Source of the DNA: JANQJA01 sp040880285 | GTDB taxonomy: Bacteria > Pseudomonadota > Gammaproteobacteria > Pseudomonadales > Azotimanducaceae | Direction: 5' to 3' | NCBI GenBank assembly: GCA_040880285.1 | Contig: JBBDIT010000073.1 | Location: 5,276-69,275 of the forward strand | DNA: 64,000 nucleotides | Part shown: positions 52,438 to 62,297 of the stretch, piece by piece | How positions within the stretch are numbered: the stretch's first letter is position 1 | Layout of the letters: every line of letters starts with the position of its first letter | Made by a program: the position numbers and the translations under genes | Notes under the pieces: model-generated | Told to the model about the DNA's origin: nothing | Seen by the model: only the letters and a program-made list of their open reading frames with translations | Databases searched by the model: none

Positions 52438-53621
52438 TAGCGTGGTACCTCACCATCGATCAGCGCCAGTATTGCCCGGCCCGCCTGGCCACCGGCATCG
52501 CGCCTCAGCCTACGATGGATCCGGTCAAATTCAGCGATAAGTTCTACCTGTGCCGGTGAATCAAGATAGGCAATAACCGCTGCTGCCAAGGCGGCTGGCG
52601 TCGCTTCATCCTGGATGAACTCCGGTATGAGCTCGCGCTTTGCGAGGATATTGGGGAGCGCAAAATATGGCGTTGTCACCAATGCTGAGACGATCCAATG
52701 GGTGATCCACCCCAGCCGGTAGGACATGACCATGGGCTTTTTGAGCAACATGGCCTCCAGCGTGGCTGTACCCGAGTTGACCAACACGACATCGGCGGCT
52801 TGCATCGCAAGGGTAGACTGACCGTCGATTACTTTGATATCCAGTTGCCCGCATATTTCTGCGCGCAAAATCTCGATCTGGTTGCGTCGTGCCCTGTTTG
52901 CTGCCGGAACAACGAAGCGTACATCGGGCCTGGAGGACACAATCCGATTGGCGGCCCGGAAAAAGTCGGGTCCGGTGAACTTGACCTCACTACCGCGGCT
53001 ACCCGGCAGTATTGCTACAACACGATCTTCTCTGCCAAGCCCCAACGCCTCCTTTGCAGCGAACGTGGCAACCTCCCCGCCGTCCGGATCAATTTCATCC
53101 GCTTTCGGGTGGCCAACAAAAGCGACGCTGATCCCGTGCTGTTCATAAATGGCGGTTTCAAACGGGTAAAGCGTCAACATTAGGTCGACACTTTTGGCAA
53201 TACTCTTGATCCGCCCCTTGCGCCATGCCCAAACTGTTGGCGAGACGTAATGAACCGTTTTGACTCCGCGAGATTTGAGCATCCGCTCCAGCAAGAGATT
53301 AAAGAAATTAAAGTCAACGCCGATAAAACAATCCACGTCGGCCTTGAGTATCTGGTTTCTGGTAGAAATCAGAATCCGGATCAGTTCGGGCAACCGTTTG
53401 ATGGGATCGACAAAACCGTTTACGGAAAGCCGGTCGAGGTCAGTCCAGCACTCAAGGCCCTGTGCAATCATGGCGGGGCCACCAATACCGATAAAGCGTA
53501 CATTGGGGCAATCGCGGCGAATCGACTGCATAAGCGGCGCCCCCAGATTGTCGCCGGATGACTCTCCAGCAACCAGGGCAATGGTCAGGGGCTTAACTGT
53601 ACTGACGCCAGATTCCGACAT
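52437..53621 (-). CDS. lpxB: Lipid-A-disaccharide synthase
   Basis: A 394-residue GT19 glycosyltransferase joining UDP-2,3-diacylglucosamine and lipid X. 'ALVAGESSGDNLGAPLM' is the N-terminal acceptor loop; 'VHYVSPTVWAWRKGRIKSIAKSVD' and 'LPGSRGSEV' are conserved, and 'VNSGTATLEAMLLKKPMVMSYRLG' is the nucleotide-binding end. The start is set at the ATG at 53621. fabZ lies directly upstream, without the usual lpxA between them. Confidence 0.95.
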   Translation of the reverse strand: MSESGVSTVKPLTIALVAGESSGDNLGAPLMQSIRRDCPNVRFIGIGGPAMIAQGLECWTDLDRLSVNGFVDPIKRLPELIRILISTRNQILKADVDCFIGVDFNFFNLLLERMLKSRGVKTVHYVSPTVWAWRKGRIKSIAKSVDLMLTLYPFETAIYEQHGISVAFVGHPKADEIDPDGGEVATFAAKEALGLGREDRVVAILPGSRGSEVKFTGPDFFRAANRIVSSRPDVRFVVPAANRARRNQIEILRAEICGQLDIKVIDGQSTLAMQAADVVLVNSGTATLEAMLLKKPMVMSYRLGWITHWIVSALVTTPYFALPNILAKRELIPEFIQDEATPAALAAAVIAYLDSPAQVELIAEFDRIHRRLRRDAGGQAGRAILALIDGEVPR

Positions 53622-53660
53622 AGGACACACAAGATTCCGGCATGGACCATCATCTGGTCC

Positions 53661-54098
53661 TTAAGTGACTTTTTGCTCTGCACAGGTGAGTAACGACGAG
53701 CATACCAGCTTGTCTCCCACGTATGCCTCGCCTCGCGCCTTCATCCAGTGATTCCGAAGGTTGATTATTTCAACTTCAAGCCTGAGTTGGTCGCCGGGAA
53801 TCACGGAACGCTTGAACTTGGTTTTGTCGGTGCCAGCCAGATAATAAATATAACCGTCGTCCAGGGTTCGGTTCCGGCTCTTGAATGCGAGGATACCGGA
53901 GGCTTGCGCAAGCGCCTCAACGATCATGACACCGGGAAACACCGGGATCATCGGAAAGTGTCCGGTAAACTGGGGTTCGTTGATCGTGACATTCTTGATG
54001 GCCACAATGCGCTTGTCTGCCTCAAATTCCACAACCCGGTCAACCAATAAAAACGGATATCGATGCGGCAGATACTTCCAGATTTCAATAACTTCCAT
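53661..54098 (-). CDS. fabZ: 3-hydroxyacyl-ACP dehydratase
   Basis: A 145-residue hot-dog enzyme that dehydrates beta-hydroxyacyl-ACP in fatty acid synthesis. 'WKYLPHRYPFLLVDRVVEF' contains the catalytic His, and 'HFPMIPVFPGVMIVEALAQASG' the Glu and the substrate tunnel. The ATG at 54098 fits the family length better than the starts at 54134 and 54131. The reader gap to lpxB is about 40 bases. Confidence 0.95.
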   Translation of the reverse strand: MEVIEIWKYLPHRYPFLLVDRVVEFEADKRIVAIKNVTINEPQFTGHFPMIPVFPGVMIVEALAQASGILAFKSRNRTLDDGYIYYLAGTDKTKFKRSVIPGDQLRLEVEIINLRNHWMKARGEAYVGDKLVCSSLLTCAEQKVT

Positions 54099-54189
54099 GA
54101 TTTGATTATCTCTAATTCCATGATTGCCCATCATGGGGTGTGAATTGATCTTATTGTTCTACGAGCTCCAGGGAACCTCTCAACAGGGT

Positions 54190-55212
54190 CTATTTTCCAC
54201 GTTCTGATTCCAGCCTCCGGATTCGCTTGATGATCTCGTCAAGCCGGCTAAAGCCCACGATACTCCGTTTCCACGCCGAACTGGGCATCAGCCCCGTGCC
54301 AGAAGAGTACCGTCCTTTCTTCAAGATTGATTGACTCACCAGTGTCATCGCGGTGATTTCAACCTGGTCAACTATTTCTATATTATCAACGATTCCAACG
54401 GCACCACCAATAAGGCAATAGGAGCCGATCTTTGTACTTCCCGCTACTGCAGTACATCCGGACATTACCGTATGGTCGCCTATACGGGTTCCATGACCAA
54501 TCTGGACCTGGTTATCGAGCTTGACGCCATCACCCAGCTCAGTGTGATTGAGGGCGCCCCGGTCAATCGTTGAACCTGCGCCAATTTCCACGTCATCTCC
54601 AATGCGAACACCATAGACCTGGGAAATTTTTGCCATGGTTCCGGTGCTGCCATCAAATTCGAAGCCAAAACCGTCGGCGCCGATGACAGCACCACTATGG
54701 ACGATAGCGTTTTTTCCTACCACCACGTCATGATAAAGCGTCACATTCGCAAACAGGCGGCTGCCCTCACCGATCATACTACCGACTCCGACGTAGGCAC
54801 CTGCACCCAAGACGACATTATTGCCAACGACTGCTTCATTTTCGATCACGACGTGCGGTCCAATCGTTACATTTTCACCGATACTTGCCGTCTCGGAAAT
54901 CACGGCCGTCGGATGATGTAGTCGATCCGGTATCGGCGTTGTATCGAATAAGCGTGCAACCATTGCCCACGTCAGCCTGGGTTTCTCAGAAATGAGTGCT
55001 GACGTTTTGCATAACGGCAGATCTTGTGCCCGTAACACGACAGCCGCTGCCTTTGATTGGGACAGCAAGCCTGCGTAGGAAGAATTAAACAGGAAGGTCA
55101 ACTGATCAGGGCCAGCATCTGCCAGGCTCGCTATTCCACTGATTTCAGTCGTGGCATCGCCAACCAGTTCCAGCCCCAGCTGCTGTGCTATCCGCCCTAA
55201 CGTAATTTTCAA
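54190..55212 (-). CDS. lpxD: UDP-3-O-acylglucosamine N-acyltransferase
   Basis: A 340-residue trimeric left-handed beta-helix enzyme with hexapeptide repeats. The N-terminal uridine-binding domain opens 'KITLGRIAQQLGLELVGDA'; the catalytic His is in 'NHTELGDGVKLDNQVQIGHG' near 240. It adds the second acyl chain to the lipid A precursor. The start is a TTG at 55212, with no better in-frame choice. It is 11 bases after the skp stop. Confidence 0.95.
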   Translation of the reverse strand: MKITLGRIAQQLGLELVGDATTEISGIASLADAGPDQLTFLFNSSYAGLLSQSKAAAVVLRAQDLPLCKTSALISEKPRLTWAMVARLFDTTPIPDRLHHPTAVISETASIGENVTIGPHVVIENEAVVGNNVVLGAGAYVGVGSMIGEGSRLFANVTLYHDVVVGKNAIVHSGAVIGADGFGFEFDGSTGTMAKISQVYGVRIGDDVEIGAGSTIDRGALNHTELGDGVKLDNQVQIGHGTRIGDHTVMSGCTAVAGSTKIGSYCLIGGAVGIVDNIEIVDQVEITAMTLVSQSILKKGRYSSGTGLMPSSAWKRSIVGFSRLDEIIKRIRRLESERGK

Positions 55213-55223
55213 TTTTCGTGAAA

Positions 55224-55748
55224 CTAGTTAGCGGCGGAATCCAGCCTGTTAAGCTTCTCAGTCACTTTATTCGTTACGTTATAGACATCACCGACATAAA
55301 GTGCCGCTTGTCTTGGCAGGATGAGATCATAGTCCTCGGACCGAACCAACTCTTCGATTGCCGTCTGGACTTTCTGGTCCACTCCGGCAAATAACTCACC
55401 CTGTCGCTCTTCAATCCGGCGCTGCAGTTTCTGGCGAAGGTAAACAAAGTCATTATTCTTCGATTCGATGCTTTGCTGGGCACGACGTTTCTCAGCATCG
55501 CTCATGACGTCCGCGTCTTTCTGTAGTCGCTGCATCAGTTCTGCTGCTTCTGATTGCAGCTTACGAATCTCATCTTCTTCTGACTTGAACTCACTTTGAA
55601 TTTGCGCGAGGAGGCGTTTGGCCTCTTCCGAATTCAGGATGGCGCTCTGAACGTCAACAACTGCTATCTTGACTTCAGCGACCGCAGACGTACCTAAAAG
55701 CATCAAAAATGTCGCTATGATAGTCAGTGTTACTCGTTTGATTTGCAC
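55224..55748 (-). CDS. skp: OmpH/Skp family periplasmic chaperone
   Basis: A 174-residue protein with a signal peptide ending near 'GTSAVA', then 'EVKIAVVDVQSAILNSEEAKRLL' and long charged coiled coils, as in Skp, which carries unfolded outer-membrane proteins. The C-terminal 'YDLILPRQAALYVGDVYNVTNKVTEKL' is conserved. It follows bamA (about 190 bases away, no gene between). Confidence 0.9.
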   Translation of the reverse strand: MQIKRVTLTIIATFLMLLGTSAVAEVKIAVVDVQSAILNSEEAKRLLAQIQSEFKSEEDEIRKLQSEAAELMQRLQKDADVMSDAEKRRAQQSIESKNNDFVYLRQKLQRRIEERQGELFAGVDQKVQTAIEELVRSEDYDLILPRQAALYVGDVYNVTNKVTEKLNRLDSAAN

Positions 55749-55934
55749 GCTAATCTCCTCAAGTGCTGGAATTTCATGGTTATTTTTTATTTTCTACAAC
55801 TGATAGGGCGCTGATATTTACACATCCCACCCAACGATTCAATGTCCTGTCATGGAAAAAAGAATTAGAACTCACCCCTTGATTACAGTTCCCCGGAGTT
55901 GATGAATGGTTCCCACAGCACCCGGGATTTGGGC

Positions 55935-58283
55935 CTAAAATACGCCACCCAATTCAAATTGAAACGTCTGGGATTCGTCTCCGGGACGTTTATTGAGCGG
56001 GTATGAGAGGCTAAAGCTAAGCGGCGCAAAGCCCGTGACCCAGGTAACGGCAACACCAGCTGAGTATCGAAGCTCCCCGTCCTTGATATCATTACATACA
56101 ATACTGACTTTAGGGCAGTTGGTATTGAAAACGTTTCCTGCATCGACAAAAAACGCTGATTTTATCTGTCGCTGGTCCTCGACGAACGGCAGAGGGAACA
56201 GCACCTCGGCGCCGCCTTCGATCAAGACATTACCTCCAATGGGGTCGAGGCGTCCGAAAAACGGCGTGCCGGGTGCAGGCGTGGCTTTGGGGCCCAGCGT
56301 GTTGCTCTCAAAACCACGTACTGAACCGAAGCCACCGGCAAAAAAGTGCTTATAGAACGGATAGGTTTGTGTATCACCATAGGAATCGCCGTAGCCAAGG
56401 TCGGTCCGCAAGCGCAAAACGAGTCCCGCTGGCATGGGAAAGAATATCTGGCCCGTGTAGTTGATCTTGTAAAATTCCAGCCCACTACCCGGGACAGTCG
56501 CTTCAAATGATATCCGTTGTGAGCGTCCGCCAGTTGGCAACAGACCCCTGTTAAGCGCAGACATATTGTACGACGCGGTCATATTAACAAGACTGAACTT
56601 GTTCCCTTCCCGGGCCAGGAACTGGGATATTTCCTGAGCCGGGAAAACGCCCTCTTTGATATTTGTATTTTCATATCCGACGCTGAAGCCGATTCTTGAA
56701 GTCTCGCTGATGGGGTAACCGAAGTTGACGGAACCACCCCATGAGTCCGTCGAAAACCGGGCGATGTTGCGAGCGTCGAAGTTACTCGATCGATAAAATA
56801 CAGAGTAACCACGGCTCACACCATCTACTGTAAAATATGGATTAAAGTATGAAAAACTATAAGACGTCTGGAAGGATGAGTGATTGATTCCTACGTTGGT
56901 GCTGTTACCTGTGCCGAAGACATTATTCTGCTGGTAAGAGGCGCCTAAAATGAGGCCCGTGCCCTGTGCATAACCGAGAGTCGCAGACACTGATCCAGAC
57001 GGCGCTTCTTCAACCGTGTATTCAACGTCAATTTGATCATCGGTGCCTGCAACCTCAGGCGTCTCGACGTTTACTTCTTTGAAAAATCCCAGACGCTCCA
57101 GTCTCACCTTTGAGCGTTCGATGAATGCTGTGGAAGCCCAACCTCCTTCCATCTGCCGCATTTCGCGCCGCAGAACATGGTCCTGGGTGAGGGTGTTACC
57201 CTGAAAATTGATCCGGCGAACATAGGCACGCTTGCCCGCATCCACAAAAAACTTGACCGTAACCGAATTGTCCTCATCGTTTGCAACCGGTTGCCCGGTT
57301 GCGCTGGCGAACGTATATCCCGCATTACCCAAAGCACGTTCGATGCGCTCCTCGGATAACGTCATATACTCCCTGGAAAATACCTGCCCCTTCCTGACGA
57401 TGATCAGGCTTCTTATCGAGGCTTCAGGCACATCGTGGAGTTCACCGGCCACCTCTACCTCTCCGACCGTGTAACGTTCACCCTCAATCACATTTACGGT
57501 AATGTAGACGTCCTCCTTGTCAGGAGAAATTGAAACCTGGGTTGAGTCGATCGCAAAATTCAGGTACCCACGATCAAGGTAATAGGATTCGAGTGTTTCG
57601 AGATCGCCAGTGAGCTTCTCGCGGGAGTACTTGTCATCCTTGGTATAAAACGAAAACAGGGATGGCAGGCTAAGTTCAAGCATCTCCATCAATTCCTCGT
57701 TGCTAAATACCTTGTTACCAATGAGGTTGATATGGCGAATGCCCGAAACACTACCTTCGGTGACATCAATGTTGATTTGCACCCGGTTGCGCGGCAAATC
57801 GACAACTTCAGTCTGGATGCTGGCACCGTAACGCCCCTGGGATACATACTGTCGTTCAAGGTCAGCGCTAATGTGTTCAAGGGTGACTTTTTTGAAGATC
57901 TCGCCTTTGGCGAGGCCGGACTTGCTGAGTCCGTCCAATAAGGCTTCGGTCTTGATCGCCTTGTTACCGTCTATTTCAATGGCCTCGATTGCCGGTCTTT
58001 CTTTCACCTTGATGACCAGCACATTGCCGTCACGGCCTACCTGTACATCGTCAAAGGATTCCGTCTTGAAAATTTCACGAATGATGACGCGCAAGTCCAA
58101 CTCATCGACTTCATCACCGACATTGACCGAAATTGCACCAAAGACTGTCCCTGCCGAGACCCGCTGCAAACCATCAACGCGAATGTCAGAAACTGTAAAT
58201 GCGAAGGTATTGACGCTCGCCAGCAGCAAAAGGTTTGCCAGCAGCGCGCGAATCATCACGCCTGTTTTTATTATTCTAATCAC
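55935..58283 (-). CDS. bamA: Outer membrane protein assembly factor BamA
   Basis: A 782-residue outer-membrane protein. A signal peptide ends near 'ASVNTFA'; five POTRA domains span about 25-420; the barrel holds 'GVNFGYPISETSRIGFS'-like strands and 'GGFGSVRGFESNTLGP' with the VRGF loop. The C-terminal 'FQFELGGVF' ends in Phe, as BamA barrels do. It starts with a GTG in TAGTG, coupled to rseP; an internal ATG at 58256 also gives a signal peptide. Confidence 0.95.
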   Translation of the reverse strand: MIRIIKTGVMIRALLANLLLLASVNTFAFTVSDIRVDGLQRVSAGTVFGAISVNVGDEVDELDLRVIIREIFKTESFDDVQVGRDGNVLVIKVKERPAIEAIEIDGNKAIKTEALLDGLSKSGLAKGEIFKKVTLEHISADLERQYVSQGRYGASIQTEVVDLPRNRVQINIDVTEGSVSGIRHINLIGNKVFSNEELMEMLELSLPSLFSFYTKDDKYSREKLTGDLETLESYYLDRGYLNFAIDSTQVSISPDKEDVYITVNVIEGERYTVGEVEVAGELHDVPEASIRSLIIVRKGQVFSREYMTLSEERIERALGNAGYTFASATGQPVANDEDNSVTVKFFVDAGKRAYVRRINFQGNTLTQDHVLRREMRQMEGGWASTAFIERSKVRLERLGFFKEVNVETPEVAGTDDQIDVEYTVEEAPSGSVSATLGYAQGTGLILGASYQQNNVFGTGNSTNVGINHSSFQTSYSFSYFNPYFTVDGVSRGYSVFYRSSNFDARNIARFSTDSWGGSVNFGYPISETSRIGFSVGYENTNIKEGVFPAQEISQFLAREGNKFSLVNMTASYNMSALNRGLLPTGGRSQRISFEATVPGSGLEFYKINYTGQIFFPMPAGLVLRLRTDLGYGDSYGDTQTYPFYKHFFAGGFGSVRGFESNTLGPKATPAPGTPFFGRLDPIGGNVLIEGGAEVLFPLPFVEDQRQIKSAFFVDAGNVFNTNCPKVSIVCNDIKDGELRYSAGVAVTWVTGFAPLSFSLSYPLNKRPGDESQTFQFELGGVF

Positions 58284-59704
58284 TACAGCCTCATTAAATC
58301 ATTGTAGAACGCCAGCAACATGATACTGACAATCAGGGCTATCCCCACTTGCAGTCCCCATAGCTGGATCTTCTCCGGGACCGGGCGGCGCGCCACCAAC
58401 TCGATCAAGTAATAAAGGAGATGACCACCATCCAGCACAGGAATTGGCAGGAGATTAAGCACCCCAAGACTAATGCTGAGCAAGGCGATAAAGCCGATAA
58501 AGCTCTCGAATCCCGACTGGGCAGTTGCGCTCGCAACCTGGGCGATTGTAATCGGTCCGCTCAAGTTCTTGTGTGAAATCGCGCCTACGATCATCTTCTT
58601 GATGGACTCGAGCGTAAACACAGTAACCGACCAGGTTTTCTCGCCAGCATATATCCAGGCTGTATAAAATGGATAACGTACAACCCGCTGCATGTCCGCA
58701 GGCATTTCAACACTGATGCGGGAGGCACCAGCAAAGCCAACGAGTTCACCGTCACGCTCCATCGCCCGTGGCGTGATCACAAGATCGATAATGTTGTCGT
58801 CCCGCTGGACGCCAAGTGGTATTTCCCGTCCGGGGTTTGCCTGGATAATCGACACCAGCTGGCCCCAGTCCGTCACAACCTCGCCGGCCGCTGCAATGAC
58901 TTTATCACCGGCAACGAGACCGGCTGCTTGTGCCGGCTCGCCAGTGACGACTCCACCGATGATCGCTGGTATTTCCGGAAATTCGAGGCTGAGACCAAGA
59001 TCTGCAGCAGGATAAGGCTGGTCCTCTGACGACATCCACGCACTGACACTGAGCATATAGTCACGCGTGACATTAACGCTGCCAGGTTCTACCACCGAAA
59101 TTTCGATGCTGCCGGTATCACCCAGACGTTCAAACAGCTGCATATTGACGTCGGCCCAGATGCGCGTCTTGACGCCGTCGACGGCAACGATCTCCTGGCC
59201 CGCCTTCAGCCCGGCGCGACCGGCGACCGAGTCGCTGTCGATATCACCCAGACGTGGCACGATACCGGTCACACCAATAGTAAACAGGAACCAATAGGCT
59301 ACTATGGCGAGCAGAAAGTTCGCCAGAGGACCGGCTGCAACTATCGCGATTCTCTGCAGTACCGGTTTACGATTGAAGGCCAGATGTAACTGGTCGTCTG
59401 GCACATAAGCTTCACGCTCGTCCAGCATCTTGACGTAGCCACCGAGCGGAATTGCGGCAATCGCAAATTCGGTGCCTTCAAGTGGCTCGTTCCCACGACT
59501 CCTGACCTCAGTTCCGTCTGGTGGCGGCACAGGTGAGGGTGGTTTACCGCGCCTGGACCAGATCGGCTTCCCAAAGCCAACGCTGAAGCGCAGCACATGT
59601 ACATTGAACTTGCGCGCGACCCAATAGTGCCCGTACTCGTGAAATGTCACGAGTATGGAAAGCGTCACGATCAACGCTGCAACACTTTGCAGGACTTCAA
59701 CCAT
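58283..59704 (-). CDS. rseP: Site-2 zinc metalloprotease RseP
   Basis: A 473-residue inner-membrane protease. The zinc site 'TFHEYGHYWVARKFNVHV' lies near 21-27 (HExxH) and the third ligand region is 'NLLPIPVLDGGHLLYY' near 420. Two PDZ domains occupy about 200-380. It cuts RseA within the membrane, releasing sigma-E for envelope stress. It is translationally coupled to bamA. Confidence 0.95.
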   Translation of the reverse strand: MVEVLQSVAALIVTLSILVTFHEYGHYWVARKFNVHVLRFSVGFGKPIWSRRGKPPSPVPPPDGTEVRSRGNEPLEGTEFAIAAIPLGGYVKMLDEREAYVPDDQLHLAFNRKPVLQRIAIVAAGPLANFLLAIVAYWFLFTIGVTGIVPRLGDIDSDSVAGRAGLKAGQEIVAVDGVKTRIWADVNMQLFERLGDTGSIEISVVEPGSVNVTRDYMLSVSAWMSSEDQPYPAADLGLSLEFPEIPAIIGGVVTGEPAQAAGLVAGDKVIAAAGEVVTDWGQLVSIIQANPGREIPLGVQRDDNIIDLVITPRAMERDGELVGFAGASRISVEMPADMQRVVRYPFYTAWIYAGEKTWSVTVFTLESIKKMIVGAISHKNLSGPITIAQVASATAQSGFESFIGFIALLSISLGVLNLLPIPVLDGGHLLYYLIELVARRPVPEKIQLWGLQVGIALIVSIMLLAFYNDLMRL

Positions 59705-59707
59705 CAG

Positions 59708-60901
59708 TTACGCAGCGCCCCCGAAACGCTTGAGTGCTTCTCTTGAGTATTCACGTGCCTCAGCATCCAAAGCGAATACATCTTCTATCGTTCGTACCTC
59801 ATGTGAGCCTGTCCGCTCCAATACTGACTCAATCACTAATGGGATATCTGTAAATCGGATAAGTTCATCCAGAAATGCCTGCACAGCGACTTCGTTGCCT
59901 GCATTGAGGACTATCGATGCGGATTGTGTAGTGCCGGCAACCTGTCGCGCCAGGCCAAGACAAGGAAAGCGCGCATAATCAACGGCCTCAAAGTCGAGGC
60001 GACCTGCTTCGACTGGATCGAGCCCATTGACCCCCGAAGTAATTCGGTCCGGCCAGCTGAGCCCATGCGCGATCGGCGTTCTCATGTCAGGATTGCCAAG
60101 TTGGGCGACTGTCGATCCATCGATATACTCGACCATGGAGTGCACGATACTTTGTGGGTGGATTACGATTTCTATCTGTGTTTTTGGCACACCAAACAAC
60201 CAGCAGGCTTCGATCAATTCCAATCCCTTGTTCATCATGGTTGCAGAATCAATCGATATCTTCCTGCCCATTTTCCAATTTGGGTGTGCGCAGGCTTCAT
60301 CTGGAGTCACCCTTCCAAGTTCATCGACAGGAGTCCTTAGTAGAGGACCCCCTGAAGCCGTTAGCCAGACTCGCCGAATCCCCCGCGCGTGTTCCTGCGA
60401 ACCATTAGCAAGGCACTGGTAAATAGCGTTGTGCTCACTGTCGATGGGCAAGAGAACCGCGCCGCTCTTTTCGAGCGCTTGCATAAAAAGCGCACCGCTC
60501 ATTACCAGTGCTTCCTTGTTAGCCAAAAGGATGCGTTTACCGGCAACCGCGGCTGCCAGGGTGGGGGCAAGTCCGGCACCACCAACAATGGCCGCCATCA
60601 CAATCCGGCTATCGTCCGAACCGGCGACTTCTATCAGCGCCTGCAGCCCGCCAGCGACACGAGTCCGACTCCCTGCCTGCTTTAATCGAGTTGCCAGTGC
60701 CACTGCACTTTCTTCATCACGCATCACCGCAATTTCCGGCGTAAATTCAACGCACTGGGCGAACATGTCGTCGACGCTGGACTTTGCTGTCAAACCATAC
60801 ACAGCGTATTTATCCCGGTGCCTGCGGATCACATCCAACGTACTTTGTCCGATGCTACCGGTGGAACCAAGGATAGTGACTGGTTGGGGAATTTCGTTCA
60901 T
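59708..60901 (-). CDS. dxr: 1-deoxy-D-xylulose 5-phosphate reductoisomerase
   Basis: A 397-residue MEP-pathway enzyme. 'ILGSTGSIGQSTLDVIRRH' is the NADPH-binding start; 'SEHNAIYQCL' and 'LTASGGPLL' are metal and substrate sites, and 'HPNWKMGRKISIDSATMMNKGLE' is the signature. It produces methylerythritol phosphate for the ispD and ispF enzymes encoded downstream. Confidence 0.97.
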   Translation of the reverse strand: MNEIPQPVTILGSTGSIGQSTLDVIRRHRDKYAVYGLTAKSSVDDMFAQCVEFTPEIAVMRDEESAVALATRLKQAGSRTRVAGGLQALIEVAGSDDSRIVMAAIVGGAGLAPTLAAAVAGKRILLANKEALVMSGALFMQALEKSGAVLLPIDSEHNAIYQCLANGSQEHARGIRRVWLTASGGPLLRTPVDELGRVTPDEACAHPNWKMGRKISIDSATMMNKGLELIEACWLFGVPKTQIEIVIHPQSIVHSMVEYIDGSTVAQLGNPDMRTPIAHGLSWPDRITSGVNGLDPVEAGRLDFEAVDYARFPCLGLARQVAGTTQSASIVLNAGNEVAVQAFLDELIRFTDIPLVIESVLERTGSHEVRTIEDVFALDAEAREYSREALKRFGGAA

Positions 60902-60902
60902 T

Positions 60903-61706
60903 TCAGGTCAACGCGATCATGCCAAGGGCAAATACAGGGCTGGCTGACAAAAGACTGTCAATGCGATCAAGCACGCCTCCATGGCCTGGTAACAAATTGC
61001 TCGAATCCTTCAGGCCTGCCTGGCGTTTGAACATACTTTCAACCAGGTCACCAAGCACGGACACCTGAACCACGAAACCACAAACCAACAAAAACAAAAG
61101 ACCTGATACCGAAGCCAGGTCCGGTTGGCCCCGGTACAATATCATGCCAATAGCAATGACGAGTGCGCCCGCAAGGCCGCCATAGAGACCAGCCCAGGAT
61201 TTCCCCGGGCTGACATCCGGAGCCAGTTTCCTGTTGCCGAACGCACGCCCCGCAAAGTACGCACCGATGTCCGCGCCCCATATCAGGAGGAACAAAAGCA
61301 GGATCAGCCAGTTACTGTCCGGCATAAGCTTCAACTGGACCAGCCCGACAAATGCCGGTGCAAAGACCAGGAGCCCAATGACGGCGCGAACCGGCCTTGC
61401 ACTCCAGAGACTCGACAAGGAAGGATAATTTACCATCAGCACCAGCGCCACTAGCCACCATACTGCCCCGGCCGACAGTACCCATATCGGGACAATCCAA
61501 TAGGAGGCAAACAGCAATAGCGCCAGGACGCCGGCATAAACATATCGATAAGCGCCGCTGATACCGGCAAGGTTCGCCCATTCCCAGGCCGCCACCGTAA
61601 GCACCGTACCAACAAAAACGGCGAACGGAACGGGCGGAAGAAAAAAAACGCCGCCGATGGCAATCGGGGCAAGGATGAGCGCGGTAATGATTCGCTGTTT
61701 GAGCAT
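60903..61706 (-). CDS. cdsA: Phosphatidate cytidylyltransferase
   Basis: A 267-residue inner-membrane enzyme with about eight helices. The C-terminal signature 'VSVLGDLVESMFKRQAGLKDSSNLLPGHGGVLDRIDS' matches CDP-diacylglycerol synthases. It makes CDP-DAG from phosphatidate and CTP. uppS, normally between frr and cdsA, is not present; the gap to frr is 22 bases. Confidence 0.96.
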   Translation of the reverse strand: MLKQRIITALILAPIAIGGVFFLPPVPFAVFVGTVLTVAAWEWANLAGISGAYRYVYAGVLALLLFASYWIVPIWVLSAGAVWWLVALVLMVNYPSLSSLWSARPVRAVIGLLVFAPAFVGLVQLKLMPDSNWLILLLFLLIWGADIGAYFAGRAFGNRKLAPDVSPGKSWAGLYGGLAGALVIAIGMILYRGQPDLASVSGLLFLLVCGFVVQVSVLGDLVESMFKRQAGLKDSSNLLPGHGGVLDRIDSLLSASPVFALGMIALT

Positions 61707-61728
61707 GAGTGATGAAGGACGGCTCGCC

Positions 61729-62286
61729 CTAGATCTCCATCAAGTCGGCTTCTTTGGCCTCCAGTGCGTCATCGACTTCTTTGATCTTCTGGTCGGTAAT
61801 TTTCTGGATATCTTCCTCGCCACGCCGGAACTCATCTTCAGTAATTTCTTTTTCTTTTAACAGGTCTTTCATGTCCGTGTTCGCATCACGTCGGATATTA
61901 CGGATCGCTACCCGCGCATTTTCAGCCTCCGTTTTAGCATGTTTGGTCAAGTCCCTGCGATTCTCTTCAGTCAATGCCGGCATGGGCAAACGTATTTTGT
62001 CATTGCTCGTAGACGGGTTAAGGCCGAGATCTGACTTCAGAATCGCTTTTTCGACCACAGGAATCATGCTCTTTTCCCAGGGGATAATGGCGAGCGTCCG
62101 CGCATCTTCAACGGTGACGTTGGCCACCTGGCTGAGGGGCGTTTCGGTTCCGTAGTAATCCACTACAATCCCATCAAGGATACCGGGGTGAGCCCTGCCG
62201 GTACGAATTTTTGCAAAAGCGGCGCTCAGGGCCACCAGGCTCTTTTGCATCCGATCTTCAGCGTCTTTTCTGATTTCATCGAGCAC
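61729..62286 (-). CDS. frr: Ribosome recycling factor
   Basis: A 185-residue two-domain protein: 'DAEDRMQKSLVALSAAFAKIRTGRAHPGILDGI' at the start, 'IPWEKSMIPVVEKAILKSDLGLNPSTSND' in the middle and 'IRNIRRDANTDMKDLLKEKEITEDEF' near the end. It splits post-termination ribosomes with EF-G. It starts with a GTG 11 bases after the pyrH stop. Confidence 0.97.
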   Translation of the reverse strand: MLDEIRKDAEDRMQKSLVALSAAFAKIRTGRAHPGILDGIVVDYYGTETPLSQVANVTVEDARTLAIIPWEKSMIPVVEKAILKSDLGLNPSTSNDKIRLPMPALTEENRRDLTKHAKTEAENARVAIRNIRRDANTDMKDLLKEKEITEDEFRRGEEDIQKITDQKIKEVDDALEAKEADLMEI

Positions 62287-62297
62287 GTTGGATCCTC

